Source: CAVVAY01 sp963746465 | GTDB lineage: Bacteria > Actinomycetota > Actinomycetes > JACCUZ01 | DNA length: 64,000 nt | Direction: 5' to 3' | NCBI GenBank assembly: GCA_963746465.1 | Contig: CAVVAY010000004.1 | Location: 62,001-126,000, forward strand | Shown: in pieces, positions 49,429 through 58,775 of the stretch | Layout of the letters: each line of letters opens with the position of its first letter | Position numbering within the stretch: the stretch's first letter is position 1 | Position numbers and translations under genes: made by a program | The notes under the pieces: model-generated | What the model was told of the DNA's origin: nothing | The model's database searches: none | Seen by the model: only the letters and a program-made list of their open reading frames with translations

Positions 49429-50985
49429 TCAGCTGCCCGTCGGCCCGTAGAGGCGTAGCTCGCGCTCGGTGACCAACAGCCTCCAGCCGTCGAACTCCTT
49501 GGGCTTCCTCCGCGACAGACCCGGCGTCCAGACCAGGTAGGTGCCCTTGTCGCCGGAGGCCACCGGCGGCGCCTTCAGCTCGTGACCGATCTCCTCCACC
49601 TTGGCGTGCACGACGATGGCACCGCCGACCGGCTCGCGGGAGTAGATGCCGAGGACCAGTGCGTCGCGGTCGTCGGTGACGATCGTGTCGATCTCGCGGT
49701 CGTGCTCGTGCAGGTAGGCGCGCATCGCGTTCCAGGCGTTGTCTCGCGGGTTGTCCCTGATCAGGGGCAGCAGCGGTACGACGGCCACCGCGAGGCCGAT
49801 CACCGCGACCGCGGCGGTCAACGCGACACCGACGCCGCGCCGCTCGTCGGGCACGCGGCCGCGGACCCAGCCGAGCAGCCAGGCCACGAAGCCGGTGGCG
49901 CCCAGCACCAGTGCGGGCAGCACCGGCACCCAGTAGCGCATCAGCGACGCGTTGATCCGGATGAAGCCGGGGTCGATCAGGCCCGAGACGAGGGTCAGGG
50001 GCAGCCACATCGCGACGAACCAGCCGAGCAGCATGACGTTCGCCCGGCGGTGCACCACGAGCGCGCCGACGACCATCAGGACAACGGTCGTGAGGACGAC
50101 CACCGTCTGCGGGTAGACCTCGACGATCCGCGGGAAGCGGAGCAACGCATCGGTTCGGGTGATGGGGGACAGCGGTGCGCTGCCGTGCTCGCCGTCGACC
50201 TTGAGCCGGGCCAGCGGGTCGCCGTGCGCCCACTGCGCCAGGACCATCTCCAGGACCAGGCAGCCGAGCATCGGCAGTGCGACCTGTACCCAGCGGCGCA
50301 GCGGCAGCCGCCAGCCGAGCAGCACGCCGACGACCAGCGGGTAGAAGAACACCGACAGCTCGCGCACCAGGTAGGCCCAGCCGAAGCAGAAGCCGGCCAG
50401 CAGGAACCAGTAGCTGGGGGCGCCGTCCCCGGGGCGACCGGCACCATCGCCGCGGCGGCGCGCAGCGCCCACCAGCAGCGCGATCCCGGCCGTGATGAAC
50501 GCCGTCGACGGGATGTCGGGCAGCAGCTGCCAGCTCGTCATCCGCTCGGTGCCGTTCGTGATGACGGTGTCGACCAGGACCGGGTGGAAGATCAGCAGGA
50601 CCGTCGCGGCTGCAGCGGTCCACCGGTCGAACAGGACGACACCCAGCCCGAACACGGCGACCACGAGCAGGATCGCCGTCAGGAACGGCCAGGCGTAGTA
50701 GGCGACCTGCCCGTAGCCGAACAGCTCGAGGAAGGCCCGTACCGGCAGGAGGTTCCCGATCCGCAGGGCATGGTGGTCCAGCGGCACGTCGGGGAAGTCG
50801 CGGGCATCGTTGAGGACGAAGATGCCGTCGTTCCACCGCGGGTGCGGACGCACCTGGAAGGTCACGGCGAGATGCAGGAGCACGAGGCCGAGCCCGAGCG
50901 CCCAGGTGGGTACGCCGGGGAGAAAGCCCCGCGAGGCAGGACTATCCGGCGCGGCGGGGGCCGTCTCGACGGTGGCGCTGCTCAC
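49429..50985 (-). CDS. GT-C type membrane glycosyltransferase (ArnT/PMT-like)
   Basis: This 518-residue protein has about eleven helices and an extracytoplasmic C-terminal domain (about 420-518). After the first helix the loop has NDARDFPDVPLDHHALRIGN, the position where GT-C enzymes hold the catalytic acidic residue, and FGYGQVAYYAWPFLTAIL follows. Such enzymes use polyprenyl-phosphate sugars on the outer face, which agrees with the GtrA-like and dolichol-phosphate-mannose-synthase-like genes in the window. The GTG start overlaps the stop of the CoA-transferase subunit B gene in GTGA, an unexpected operon partner. Confidence 0.82.
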   Translation of the reverse strand: MSSATVETAPAAPDSPASRGFLPGVPTWALGLGLVLLHLAVTFQVRPHPRWNDGIFVLNDARDFPDVPLDHHALRIGNLLPVRAFLELFGYGQVAYYAWPFLTAILLVVAVFGLGVVLFDRWTAAAATVLLIFHPVLVDTVITNGTERMTSWQLLPDIPSTAFITAGIALLVGAARRRGDGAGRPGDGAPSYWFLLAGFCFGWAYLVRELSVFFYPLVVGVLLGWRLPLRRWVQVALPMLGCLVLEMVLAQWAHGDPLARLKVDGEHGSAPLSPITRTDALLRFPRIVEVYPQTVVVLTTVVLMVVGALVVHRRANVMLLGWFVAMWLPLTLVSGLIDPGFIRINASLMRYWVPVLPALVLGATGFVAWLLGWVRGRVPDERRGVGVALTAAVAVIGLAVAVVPLLPLIRDNPRDNAWNAMRAYLHEHDREIDTIVTDDRDALVLGIYSREPVGGAIVVHAKVEEIGHELKAPPVASGDKGTYLVWTPGLSRRKPKEFDGWRLLVTERELRLYGPTGS

Positions 50986-51656
50986 GGCTCCATCACGGAG
51001 GGCTCGGCTGGAACCTGCAGCGGAGCGCCGGTGGCCGCGCGCACGTCGTCCACGCTGACTCCGGGCGCGAGCTCGCGCAGCACGAGGCGTGGGGCGGCAT
51101 CGGACGCGACAGCCATGACATCGATCACCGCGAGGTCGGTGATGACGCGGTCGACGACGCCGCGGCCGGTGTAGGGCAGCGAGCACTCCTGCACGATCTT
51201 GTGGGTGCCGTCCTTGGCGACGTGCTCCATCACCACGACGACCCGCTTCGCGCCGTGGACGAGATCCATCGCACCGCCCATCCCCTTGACCATCTTCCCG
51301 GGGATCATCCAGTTCGCCAGGTCGCCTGCGGCCGAGACCTGCATCGCACCGAGGATCGCGGCGTCGATGTGCCCACCGCGGATCATGCCGAAGGACGTGG
51401 CCGAGTCGAAGAACGAGGCTCCGGGAAGCAGCGTCACGGTCTCCTTGCCGGCGTTGATGAGGTCGGGGTCCTCCTCACCCTCGAACGGGTAGGGGCCGAC
51501 GCCGAGGATGCCGTTCTCGCTCTGCAGCGTGACGTGCACTCCCTCGGGCAGGAAGTTGGGCACGAGGGTCGGCAGTCCGATGCCGAGGTTGACGTACTGG
51601 CCGTCCTCGAGCTCCTGCGCCGCCCGGGCCGCCATCTGGTCACGGGTCAGTGCCAT
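50982..51656 (-). CDS. 3-oxoacid CoA-transferase subunit B
   Basis: This 224-residue protein is the beta subunit of a SCOT-type CoA-transferase. It has GQYVNLGIGLPTLVPNFLPE, the active-site Glu in LQSENGILGVGPYPF, and GGHIDAAILGAMQVSAAGDL with MVKGMGGAMDLVHGAKRVVV. It moves CoA between succinyl-CoA (or another donor) and acetoacetate in ketone-body or branched-acid use. The start codon shares one base with the subunit A stop (TGATG), so the two chains are made in balance. Confidence 0.96.
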   Translation of the reverse strand: MALTRDQMAARAAQELEDGQYVNLGIGLPTLVPNFLPEGVHVTLQSENGILGVGPYPFEGEEDPDLINAGKETVTLLPGASFFDSATSFGMIRGGHIDAAILGAMQVSAAGDLANWMIPGKMVKGMGGAMDLVHGAKRVVVVMEHVAKDGTHKIVQECSLPYTGRGVVDRVITDLAVIDVMAVASDAAPRLVLRELAPGVSVDDVRAATGAPLQVPAEPSVMEP

Positions 51657-52477
51657 CAGCGGTTCTCTCCGTCGGGCCGCGGTCGCGTCGTGCGACGTTC
51701 GATGCGCTTCTCGACGTCCGGGCCGACGTCCACCACGCGCTGCACGTAGACGCCGGGCGTGTGCACGTCCTCCGGGCGGATCTCGCCCACCTCGACCAGG
51801 TTCTCGACCTGGGCGACGGTGACCCGGCCCGCGGTCGCGCACAGCGGGTTGAAGTTGCGCGCGCTCTCGCGGTAGACGAGATTGCCCGACCGGTCGCCCT
51901 TCCAGGCGTGCACCAGGGCGAAGTCGGTGACGATCGACTCCTCCAGCACGTACGTCTTCGTCTCACCGCCGAGGGTGAACTCCCTGGTGTCCTTGGGCGG
52001 GGACGACAGCGCGACCGACCCGTCAGGGTGGTAGCGCCACGGGAGGCCGCCCTCCGCCACCTGGGTGCCGGCGCCGGTCACGGTGAAGAACGCCGGGATG
52101 CCGGCGCCGCCGGAGCGCAGCCGCTCGGCCAGCGTGCCCTGCGGCGTCAGCTCGACCTCGAGCTCGCCGGAGAGGAACTGCCGCGCGAACTCCTTGTTCT
52201 CCCCGACGTACGACGCGATCACCCGGGCGATCCGGTGGTCGGAGAGAAGGACGCCGAGCCCCCAGTCGTCGACGCCGCAGTTGTTCGACACCACCTCCAG
52301 ACCGGTGGTGCCTGCGTCGTGCAGAGCCGCGATGAGCTGGGTGGGGACACCGCAGAGCCCGAACCCGCCGACGGCGAGGGTCGCTCCGTCGGCGACGTCC
52401 GCGACCGCTGCGGCAGCGGAGTCGAAGACCTTGTCTGCTGGGCGGAGCGCGTCGGCGGCGACGTCATCGGTGGGCAC
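51656..52477 (-). CDS. 3-oxoacid CoA-transferase subunit A
   Basis: This 273-residue protein is the alpha subunit of the same enzyme. It has ATLAVGGFGLCGVPTQLIAA (CoA-binding glycine loop), SNNCGVDDWGLGVLL, SYVGENKEFARQFLSGELEV, LTPQGTLAERLRSGGAGIPA and HAWKGDRSGNLVYRESARNF. The GTG start is preceded at six bases by TACAGT, a likely leaderless promoter for the whole subunit A - subunit B - glycosyltransferase operon. Confidence 0.96.
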   Translation of the reverse strand: MPTDDVAADALRPADKVFDSAAAAVADVADGATLAVGGFGLCGVPTQLIAALHDAGTTGLEVVSNNCGVDDWGLGVLLSDHRIARVIASYVGENKEFARQFLSGELEVELTPQGTLAERLRSGGAGIPAFFTVTGAGTQVAEGGLPWRYHPDGSVALSSPPKDTREFTLGGETKTYVLEESIVTDFALVHAWKGDRSGNLVYRESARNFNPLCATAGRVTVAQVENLVEVGEIRPEDVHTPGVYVQRVVDVGPDVEKRIERRTTRPRPDGENR

Positions 52478-52483
52478 TCGCCG

Positions 52484-52489
52484 ACTGTA
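52484..52489 (-). promoter_or_regulatory. Candidate -10 element for CoA-transferase operon (leaderless)
   Basis: On the minus strand TACAGT lies 6 bases before the GTG at 52477. Confidence 0.45.
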
Positions 52490-52508
52490 GCCAACGAGCG
52501 GCGGCCGG

Positions 52509-53969
52509 CTAAGAGCAGATGTTCTGGTCGGCCGAGCGGGTCTCCAGCGACTCGGTCGGTGCCGGTGAGCTGGTCGAGCCGGTGACCTGGACGGGAACCA
52601 CGGTGGGGGAGTCCGAGCCGACCACCACTGTCAGGGTGCTGCCGAGGCTGATGTCCTCGGTCACGTCGGAGCCGGGGATGGCAGCGCCGAGGGTGCGGCC
52701 GGACTCGTCGTACGCCGGATCGTGCAGCACCGTGGTGGTGGTGTACGGGCTGTCGGCGTTGCCGACGCTGACGACGTTGAAGCCGCCGGCGGTCAGCTGC
52801 TCCGCGAGGTCGCTCGCCGCGCCGGGAGTGCCCGAGCCGTTGAGCACCGTCACGCTGATCTTCTCGGGGGCGGTGACCAGCGGCGGCCCGCTCGGCGTCG
52901 TCGTGGCCGACGCCGACGAGCTCGGCTTCGGCTCCTTGCCGGGCAGCGGCCGGTCGAAGCGCAGCGCCCGCCACACCGTCGTGGCCGACGGCTTGAGCTG
53001 GACGCGGTTCGCGTTCTCGACCCATGGCTCGTTGGGTGCGGTCAGGAAGGTGACGTCCTTGGTGGGCAGGCCGCGGACGTCCTGGGCGAGTCCGGCCATG
53101 TCCTTGAGACCCCCGAAGTCGGTGGTCAGCGACTTGGTCGCGGCGGCCAGGAAGTTGTAGAGCCGGTCCGGCCGCAGCAGCAGGCCCTTGTCCTTGACCT
53201 TGGAGACCATCGACCCGATGAACGCCTGCTGCCGGTCGATCCGCGACAGGTCCGAGCCGTCGCCGAGGCCGTGCCGCGTGCGCACGTAGGCAAGCGCCTG
53301 CCGACCCTTGACCGTGTGTGTGCCGGCCGCGAGGTCCAGGTGCGACTGCGGGTCGTTGACGGCTTCCGGGAGGCAGACCTTGACACCGCCGAGGGCGTCG
53401 ACCATGTCCTTGAAGCCGGTGAAGTCGACCACGATGTAGTTGTCGATGCGGATCTTGGTGAGCGCCTCGACGGTCTTGATCGTGCAGGCCGGGCCGCCCT
53501 CGGAGAACGCCTCGTTGAACATCTGAACCTCCTGCGCGGGGAGGACGGTGCCGTCTTCCCGGATGCACTCCGGGACGGGGACCATCGTGTCGCGCGGGAT
53601 GCTGACCGCGGTCGCCGACTTCCGGTCCGCGGCGAGGTGCACCAGGATCGTCGTGTCGGACCGCTGGCCCTCGACGTTGAGAGCGTTCTTGCCCTTCCGC
53701 TTGTCCGAGCCCATGACGAGGATGTTCTTGGCCTTGGGGTCCTCGGCCACCTTGGCCGGCCGGTCCTTCTCGTCGCCCAGCAGCTTGTCCACGTTGACGT
53801 GGTTGATCTTGCCGTTCAGCCGCTGGTAGGCCACGAATGCGCTGACCGAACCGCCGACCAGCAGCACCGCGAGCGTGACCCCGAGGGCGGTGAGCACCCG
53901 ACGCCAGGTGGCGCGGCGCGCGGCGTGCCGGGCGCGCGGCGCGTGGCGTCGGGTAGCGGGGTGCGGCAC
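52509..53969 (-). CDS. LCP family wall-polymer ligase with LytR_C domain
   Basis: This 486-residue protein has a short basic cytoplasmic tail, one membrane helix (VLTALGVTLAVLLVGGSVSA), an LCP domain (NILVMGSDKRKGKNAL, QRSDTTILVH, VSIPRDTMVPVPECI, VDALGGVKVCLPEAV, ALAYVRTRHGLGDGSDLSRI) and a LytR_C domain (about 375-470; ISVTVLNGSGTPGAASDLAE). It is the third LCP protein here and has the most classic domain order. It should ligate a phosphopolymer to peptidoglycan. AGGA precedes the GTG start by five bases. Confidence 0.95.
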   Translation of the reverse strand: MPHPATRRHAPRARHAARRATWRRVLTALGVTLAVLLVGGSVSAFVAYQRLNGKINHVNVDKLLGDEKDRPAKVAEDPKAKNILVMGSDKRKGKNALNVEGQRSDTTILVHLAADRKSATAVSIPRDTMVPVPECIREDGTVLPAQEVQMFNEAFSEGGPACTIKTVEALTKIRIDNYIVVDFTGFKDMVDALGGVKVCLPEAVNDPQSHLDLAAGTHTVKGRQALAYVRTRHGLGDGSDLSRIDRQQAFIGSMVSKVKDKGLLLRPDRLYNFLAAATKSLTTDFGGLKDMAGLAQDVRGLPTKDVTFLTAPNEPWVENANRVQLKPSATTVWRALRFDRPLPGKEPKPSSSASATTTPSGPPLVTAPEKISVTVLNGSGTPGAASDLAEQLTAGGFNVVSVGNADSPYTTTTVLHDPAYDESGRTLGAAIPGSDVTEDISLGSTLTVVVGSDSPTVVPVQVTGSTSSPAPTESLETRSADQNICS

Positions 53970-54082
53970 GTAGGTCCTGTCCGTCCGGGGGGCGTACCGC
54001 GGCCACGCGCGGGCGTGACGTCCTGGCCACCGGGACGGCAGTCGGGTGAGGTACGACGGGGGGTCGCGCCGACGATTCTAGG

Positions 54083-54874
54083 TCATCCGGGGGGTCCGGC
54101 GTCCTCCAGCGGCGCCCATCGGGACAGTTCCGGCACCCCGGGCGACACCGCCGCGACCAGCCCCTCCTGCGTCACCCGGGAGGGCAGCCGGGCGTGGTCG
54201 AGGTGGCGGCAGAGCACCGCCGTGACCTCGGTGGCCATCGGGACCAGCAGCGCGCCCAGCACCGCCGCCAGCCGGGTCAGCGGCTCGGCGACCAGTACCC
54301 GGGAGCCGGCCGGCAGGGCGGGTCCGGCCTGCGCGGCGGCGCCCAGGTCGGCGCCGGACATCGTCCGGCCGTCGGTGGTGAGCGCCGGCCAGGCGGCGTC
54401 CACGGCGCGGTCGGGGACGAACCGGTCGCCGTGGCCGGGCACCTCGCGGTCGTAGTCCAGGGTTCCGGGCGGTGCGGTCGCGTCCCGCCGGGCCAGACCC
54501 AGCGGGCCGAGCCCCAGCGCCACGACCTCCGCGGCACCCGGCGGCGGGCTGCCGTCGTACCCGATGACGATGATGTCGGCCGCAGCGCCGGCCGGCACGA
54601 CGTGCAGGCCGAGCGCCCAGGCCGACTGCAGCCAGACCGCCGACTGCCAGTGCGCCGGCAGGTCGAGCGAGAGCGTGGTGCCGGGCTCGGCGGCGAGGTC
54701 GTCCCGCAGCAGGTTGGCGGTCTTGGCCACCCAGTTGGCGAAGGTGGCGACCGACAGCTCGGTCCGCTCGCCCGTGGCGTCGTCGTAGAACGTGAGCAGC
54801 GGTCGGGCCGGGTCGGCGCGCAGCGCCCGGTCGAGCAGCTGGGGCGGGCCGACGGCAGCGCTGGGGGAGCTCAC
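54083..54874 (-). CDS. TIGR03089 family protein
   Basis: This 263-residue protein matches the actinobacterial TIGR03089 family, which resembles the N-terminal part of AMP-forming acyl-CoA synthetases. It shows LLTFYDDATGERTELSVATF, NWVAKTANLLRDDL, LDLPAHWQSAVWLQSAWALG and LVAEPLTRLAAVLGALLVPM. The AMP-binding P-loop of true synthetases is missing, so enzyme activity is doubtful. Family members often lie near LCP and cell wall genes, as here. A TAGCCT hexamer lies six bases before the GTG start. Confidence 0.85.
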   Translation of the reverse strand: MSSPSAAVGPPQLLDRALRADPARPLLTFYDDATGERTELSVATFANWVAKTANLLRDDLAAEPGTTLSLDLPAHWQSAVWLQSAWALGLHVVPAGAAADIIVIGYDGSPPPGAAEVVALGLGPLGLARRDATAPPGTLDYDREVPGHGDRFVPDRAVDAAWPALTTDGRTMSGADLGAAAQAGPALPAGSRVLVAEPLTRLAAVLGALLVPMATEVTAVLCRHLDHARLPSRVTQEGLVAAVSPGVPELSRWAPLEDAGPPG

Positions 54875-54880
54875 CGGACC

Positions 54881-54886
54881 AGGCTA
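54881..54886 (-). promoter_or_regulatory. Candidate -10 element for TIGR03089 gene (leaderless)
   Basis: On the minus strand TAGCCT lies 6 bases before the GTG at 54874. Confidence 0.45.
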
Positions 54887-55040
54887 CGGAGAGCCCGGAG
54901 GAGGTCACGCGCGGGCAAAATGTCCGGCCTCGTACACGCCGACATCGTCAAGACGCTGGGCTCCCGGGTCGATGCCAGGGACACTGGGGCGTTCACGTAC
55001 CACTGGTCACGCCTGTCACACGAGCCACAAGGGTCCTCGC

Positions 55041-57701
55041 ATGCGCACCGCACCGTCCGCCGTCCTGCTCAGCGTGCTGATGCCGTTGGCGGTGGTCGCC
55101 CTGCCGGTGGCGAGCCTGCCGCACGCGTCCCCGCACGCCGTCGCGCCGGAGTTCCGCTCCGAGCCGCTGCGCGGCGTGCAGCTCGGCCGGGTGACCGGCG
55201 GCGCCGTCCGCGGCAGCGCCCGGGCCTCGTTCCAGGCCCGCGAGGAGGTCGCCCCGTCGACCCGGGGTGCCGCGCCCGGTCGGCCGGAGGTGCTGGTGAC
55301 CCGGACCGGCGTGCCGTCCTTCGACCTGCTCGGCGTCACCTGGCGGGCCGGGACGACCGCCGCCCTGACCGTGCTGGTACGCACCCACGGCAACGCCGGC
55401 TGGAGCCGCTGGACCGCTCTGGACGCCACGCCCGCACCGGACGGCCGTGAGGCCCGCGCCGCCCGCCCCGGCACCGAGCCGCTCTGGGTCGGCGACGCCG
55501 ACGGCTACCAGGTCCGGGTCGACGTCCGCCGGGGGGCGCTGCCCCGCGGGCTGCGGGTCGACCTGGTCGACCCGGGCAGCTCGGACGCCGACGACGCCGT
55601 CGGCAAGAGCGGCTTCGGCCGCCCGATGCAGTCCGCCCAGGCAGCGGCCGGCCAGCCGGCGATCTTCACCCGGGCCGACTGGGGTGCTGACGAGTCCATC
55701 CGCGGCACTGCTCCTCGCTACAACACGACGGTCCGCGCGGGCTTCGTGCACCACACCGCGGGTGCCAACGGCTACTCCGCCGCGCAGGTGCCCAAGATCC
55801 TGCGCGGGATCTACGCGTACCACGTGAAGGCGAACCACTGGTCGGACATCGGCTACAACTTCCTCGTCGACCGGTTCGGCCGGCTCTGGGAAGGCCGGTA
55901 CGGCGGGATGGACCGTGCCGTGGTCGGCGCCCACACCGGCGGCTTCAACGTCGACTCGTTCGCGGTGTCGGCGATCGGGAACTACGACAAGGTCGCCGCG
56001 CCGTCGGTGATGGTGGACTCGATCGCGCGGCTGATGGCCTGGAAGCTCTCGCTGTCGCATCGCAACCCGAACGGCACGACGGTCCTCACCTCGGAGGGCG
56101 GCGGCACCTCGAAGTACTCCGCGGGCCGGAAGGTCACGTTCAACGTCGTGTCCGGGCACCGGGACGCCGGCAACACCTCGTGCCCGGGCACCAACCTCTA
56201 CGCACAGCTCGCGACGATCCGCGCACTCACGACGACCTACCTCGGGACCGCGCTGCTGGACCCGGCTCCGGTGCCGGCCAGCGCGACCTACGGACGCGGC
56301 GGCAACATCACCGTGGTGGCAGGGGTGACCAGCGACCAGCAGTGGAGCCTCGAGGTCCGCGAGGTGTGCCGCGGCACGGTGGTCCGCACCCTGACGGGGG
56401 CGGCCTCGCCGTCGGTGCCGGTCAGCGCGGTGTGGGACCTGCGGGACAGCGCCGGTGCGCTGGTGAGACCGGGGGCCTACACGGTCACTCTTGCCAGCGC
56501 GGACGCGACCGCGGCCGCCCGCGCCTGGGTCGGCCAGGTCACCGTGCAGGCGGCCCGCACCGCGCCACCGGTCGGTGCACCGACCGCTCTGCCCGGGCGC
56601 ACCAGCTTCGTGCCGGTCGACCCGGTCCGCCTCTACGACACCCGTAGCGACGGCAACCTGCCGCTCGGCCCCGGTGGCCGCGTCGACCTCGCCGTGCCCG
56701 GGGTGGGCCGCCTGCCCACCACCGGCATCGCGGCGGTGGCCCTGAGTCTCACCTCGAGCTGCGCCACCGCGCCCACCACGGTGACGGCCTGGGCGGCCGG
56801 CTCGGCCAAGCCGTCGTCGCCGTCCCTGAACGTCACCACCGGCACCACCGCCGCCGCGCTCGCGGTCGCCCCTGTCGGCGGCAACGGCATGGTGAGCATC
56901 GCCAACGCGGCCGGGACGACCGAGCTGACGGTGCACGTCGTGGGCTACTACCCGCTGACCGGCGGACAGGTCTTCAAGCCGGTGCGCACACTGCGCCTCT
57001 ACGACTCGCGCCGTGACCCCGTGGGGATGGTGGTGCCCGGCAGCGACCGGGTGGTCACGATGCCGGTGCTGTCCGGCATCCCGGCGTCCTCGATGACCGG
57101 CGCGATGCTCAACGTGACCACTGTGTCGTCGGCCGGCACCGGCACGCTGACCGTCCAGTCCGCCACGGGTGACCGGGAGAACGCCACGGTCGCGTTCAGC
57201 CACGGGTCGGTGGTCAAGAGCCGCGCGGTGGCCCGGCTGTCCGGCGGCTCGTTCAAGGTCAGCGCGCACACGGCCGCCACGCACGTGGTGATCGACATGG
57301 TCGGCTGGTGGGCGCCCGCCGAGGTGGTGGGCGGCAGGCTGTTCCAGCCGAAGGCGACCACCCGGGTGCTCGACACCCGCTCCGGCATCGGGGCGCCACG
57401 CGCGCGGGTCGGCGCCGGCAAGGTCATCAGCGTCCGGGTCGCCGGCAGGGGCAAGCCCGCGCCGGCCGGTGCCCGGGCCGTCGTGATGAACCTCACGGCT
57501 CGCGATGCCACCCGTGCCACCTTCGTCACCGCGTGGCCGCTGGGGACCCGGCGCCCGGCGTTCCCGGACCTCTCGGTACCGGCCTGGCGCACGACGGCGA
57601 ACCTGGTGGTCGTGCGGGTGGGCAAGAAGGGCCGCATCCAGGTCACCAACGGCTCCGGCTCCACCCACCTGATCGGCGACGTGGTCGGCTACTACCCCTG
57701 A
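55041..57701 (+). CDS. Secreted N-acetylmuramoyl-L-alanine amidase with FlgD-like and repeated surface domains
   Basis: This 886-residue protein has a signal peptide (about 1-28), an N-terminal beta domain, and a PGRP/amidase_2 domain (about 210-400). Zinc ligands are seen as His in FVHHTAGANGY, His in VVSGHRDAGNTSCPG and the Cys of CPG; RADWGADESIRG is the usual domain start. A FlgD-like Ig domain follows (WDLRDSAGALVRPGAYTVTL). The last 360 residues hold three copies of a surface repeat beginning VDPVRLYDTR, VRTLRLYDSR and ATTRVLDTRSG and ending VVGYYP or VGWWAP. It cuts the amide bond between muramic acid and the stem peptide; the repeats may hold it on the wall. Confidence 0.93.
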   Translation: MRTAPSAVLLSVLMPLAVVALPVASLPHASPHAVAPEFRSEPLRGVQLGRVTGGAVRGSARASFQAREEVAPSTRGAAPGRPEVLVTRTGVPSFDLLGVTWRAGTTAALTVLVRTHGNAGWSRWTALDATPAPDGREARAARPGTEPLWVGDADGYQVRVDVRRGALPRGLRVDLVDPGSSDADDAVGKSGFGRPMQSAQAAAGQPAIFTRADWGADESIRGTAPRYNTTVRAGFVHHTAGANGYSAAQVPKILRGIYAYHVKANHWSDIGYNFLVDRFGRLWEGRYGGMDRAVVGAHTGGFNVDSFAVSAIGNYDKVAAPSVMVDSIARLMAWKLSLSHRNPNGTTVLTSEGGGTSKYSAGRKVTFNVVSGHRDAGNTSCPGTNLYAQLATIRALTTTYLGTALLDPAPVPASATYGRGGNITVVAGVTSDQQWSLEVREVCRGTVVRTLTGAASPSVPVSAVWDLRDSAGALVRPGAYTVTLASADATAAARAWVGQVTVQAARTAPPVGAPTALPGRTSFVPVDPVRLYDTRSDGNLPLGPGGRVDLAVPGVGRLPTTGIAAVALSLTSSCATAPTTVTAWAAGSAKPSSPSLNVTTGTTAAALAVAPVGGNGMVSIANAAGTTELTVHVVGYYPLTGGQVFKPVRTLRLYDSRRDPVGMVVPGSDRVVTMPVLSGIPASSMTGAMLNVTTVSSAGTGTLTVQSATGDRENATVAFSHGSVVKSRAVARLSGGSFKVSAHTAATHVVIDMVGWWAPAEVVGGRLFQPKATTRVLDTRSGIGAPRARVGAGKVISVRVAGRGKPAPAGARAVVMNLTARDATRATFVTAWPLGTRRPAFPDLSVPAWRTTANLVVVRVGKKGRIQVTNGSGSTHLIGDVVGYYP

Positions 57702-57731
57702 CGCGGGGCGGGTCGGGGCCCGGTCCGCCGG

Positions 57732-57737
57732 TAGGGT
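57732..57737 (+). promoter_or_regulatory. Candidate -10 element for DPM1-like gene (leaderless)
   Basis: TAGGGT lies 10 bases before the ATG at 57748. Confidence 0.45.
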
Positions 57738-57747
57738 GGCCCGCGAC

Positions 57748-58770
57748 ATGAGCGAGCACCCCGTCCCTGTCGACGACGACGTCGACGACTCCACGGCCAT
57801 CCTGCCGGTGGTCAGCCGACCGGCTTCCGCAGCCGCCGTCCACCACCACACCGAGCCGGAGTCGACCGCCGCTGACGGTCTCCCGCCGGTGGTGACGATC
57901 GTGCTGCCGTGCTTCAACGAGCGCGAGCACGTGATCGCCGAGGTGGAGCGCATCTGCACGGCGATGGACGACAGCGGCCTCACCTACGAGCTGCTCGCCA
58001 TCGACGACGCGTCCACCGACGACACGCTGACCCTGCTGCTCGACGCGCGGCACCGGTACCCGTCGATGCGGATCATGCCGTTCCGCCGCAACGGCGGCTC
58101 CGGCACGGCCCGGCGGATCGGCACCCTCGAGGCGCGCGGCGAGATCGTCGTGTGGACCGACGCCGACATGACCTACCCGAACGAGCGCATCCCCGAGCTG
58201 GTCTCGATGCTGCTCGACGACCCGACGTACGACCAGGTCGTGGGAGCCCGCACCAGTGAGGAGGGCACCCACAAGTTCCTCCGGGTGCCGGCCAAGTGGG
58301 TCATCCGGAAGATCGCCGAGAAGCTGTCGAACTCCTCGATCCCGGACCTCAACTCCGGCCTCCGCGCGTTCCGGCGCAGTGTGTCGCTGCCGTACCTCCG
58401 ACTGCTGCCGCCCGGGTTCTCGTGCGTCACGACCATCACGCTGGCGTTCCTGTCCAACCAGCACGACATCCACTACGTGCCGATCTCCTACGCGAAGCGC
58501 TCCGGCGTCTCGAAGTTCCACTTCACCAAGGACGCCTACCGCTACATCCTGCAGGTGCTGCGGATGGTCATGTACTTCAACCCGTTGAAGGTCCTGATGC
58601 CGCCGGCACTGACGCTGATCGGCATCGGTCTGCTCAAGGGCGTGTACGACCTGATCGCGCACTTCGGCCGGTTCGCGGTGAACACCGTGCTCATCTTCAT
58701 CACCGGGATGCTCGTCGCCGCGCTGGCGCTGCTCGCGGACCTCATCGTCCGGTCGCGCTCCGAGGTCTAG
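57748..58770 (+). CDS. Dolichol-phosphate-mannose-synthase-like glycosyltransferase
   Basis: This 340-residue GT2 enzyme has VTIVLPCFNEREHVIAEVER, LLAIDDASTDDTLTLL, RRNGGSGTARRIGTLEARGE and the metal motif VWTDADMTYPNERIPEL, then SIPDLNSGLRAFRR. Two helices at the C terminus (about 275-335) anchor it, as in bacterial polyprenyl-phosphate sugar synthases. It should make a polyprenyl-phosphate-linked sugar for an outer-face GT-C enzyme. The next gene follows by five bases and encodes a flippase-like membrane protein. Confidence 0.92.
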   Translation: MSEHPVPVDDDVDDSTAILPVVSRPASAAAVHHHTEPESTAADGLPPVVTIVLPCFNEREHVIAEVERICTAMDDSGLTYELLAIDDASTDDTLTLLLDARHRYPSMRIMPFRRNGGSGTARRIGTLEARGEIVVWTDADMTYPNERIPELVSMLLDDPTYDQVVGARTSEEGTHKFLRVPAKWVIRKIAEKLSNSSIPDLNSGLRAFRRSVSLPYLRLLPPGFSCVTTITLAFLSNQHDIHYVPISYAKRSGVSKFHFTKDAYRYILQVLRMVMYFNPLKVLMPPALTLIGIGLLKGVYDLIAHFGRFAVNTVLIFITGMLVAALALLADLIVRSRSEV

Positions 58771-58775
58771 CCCCG

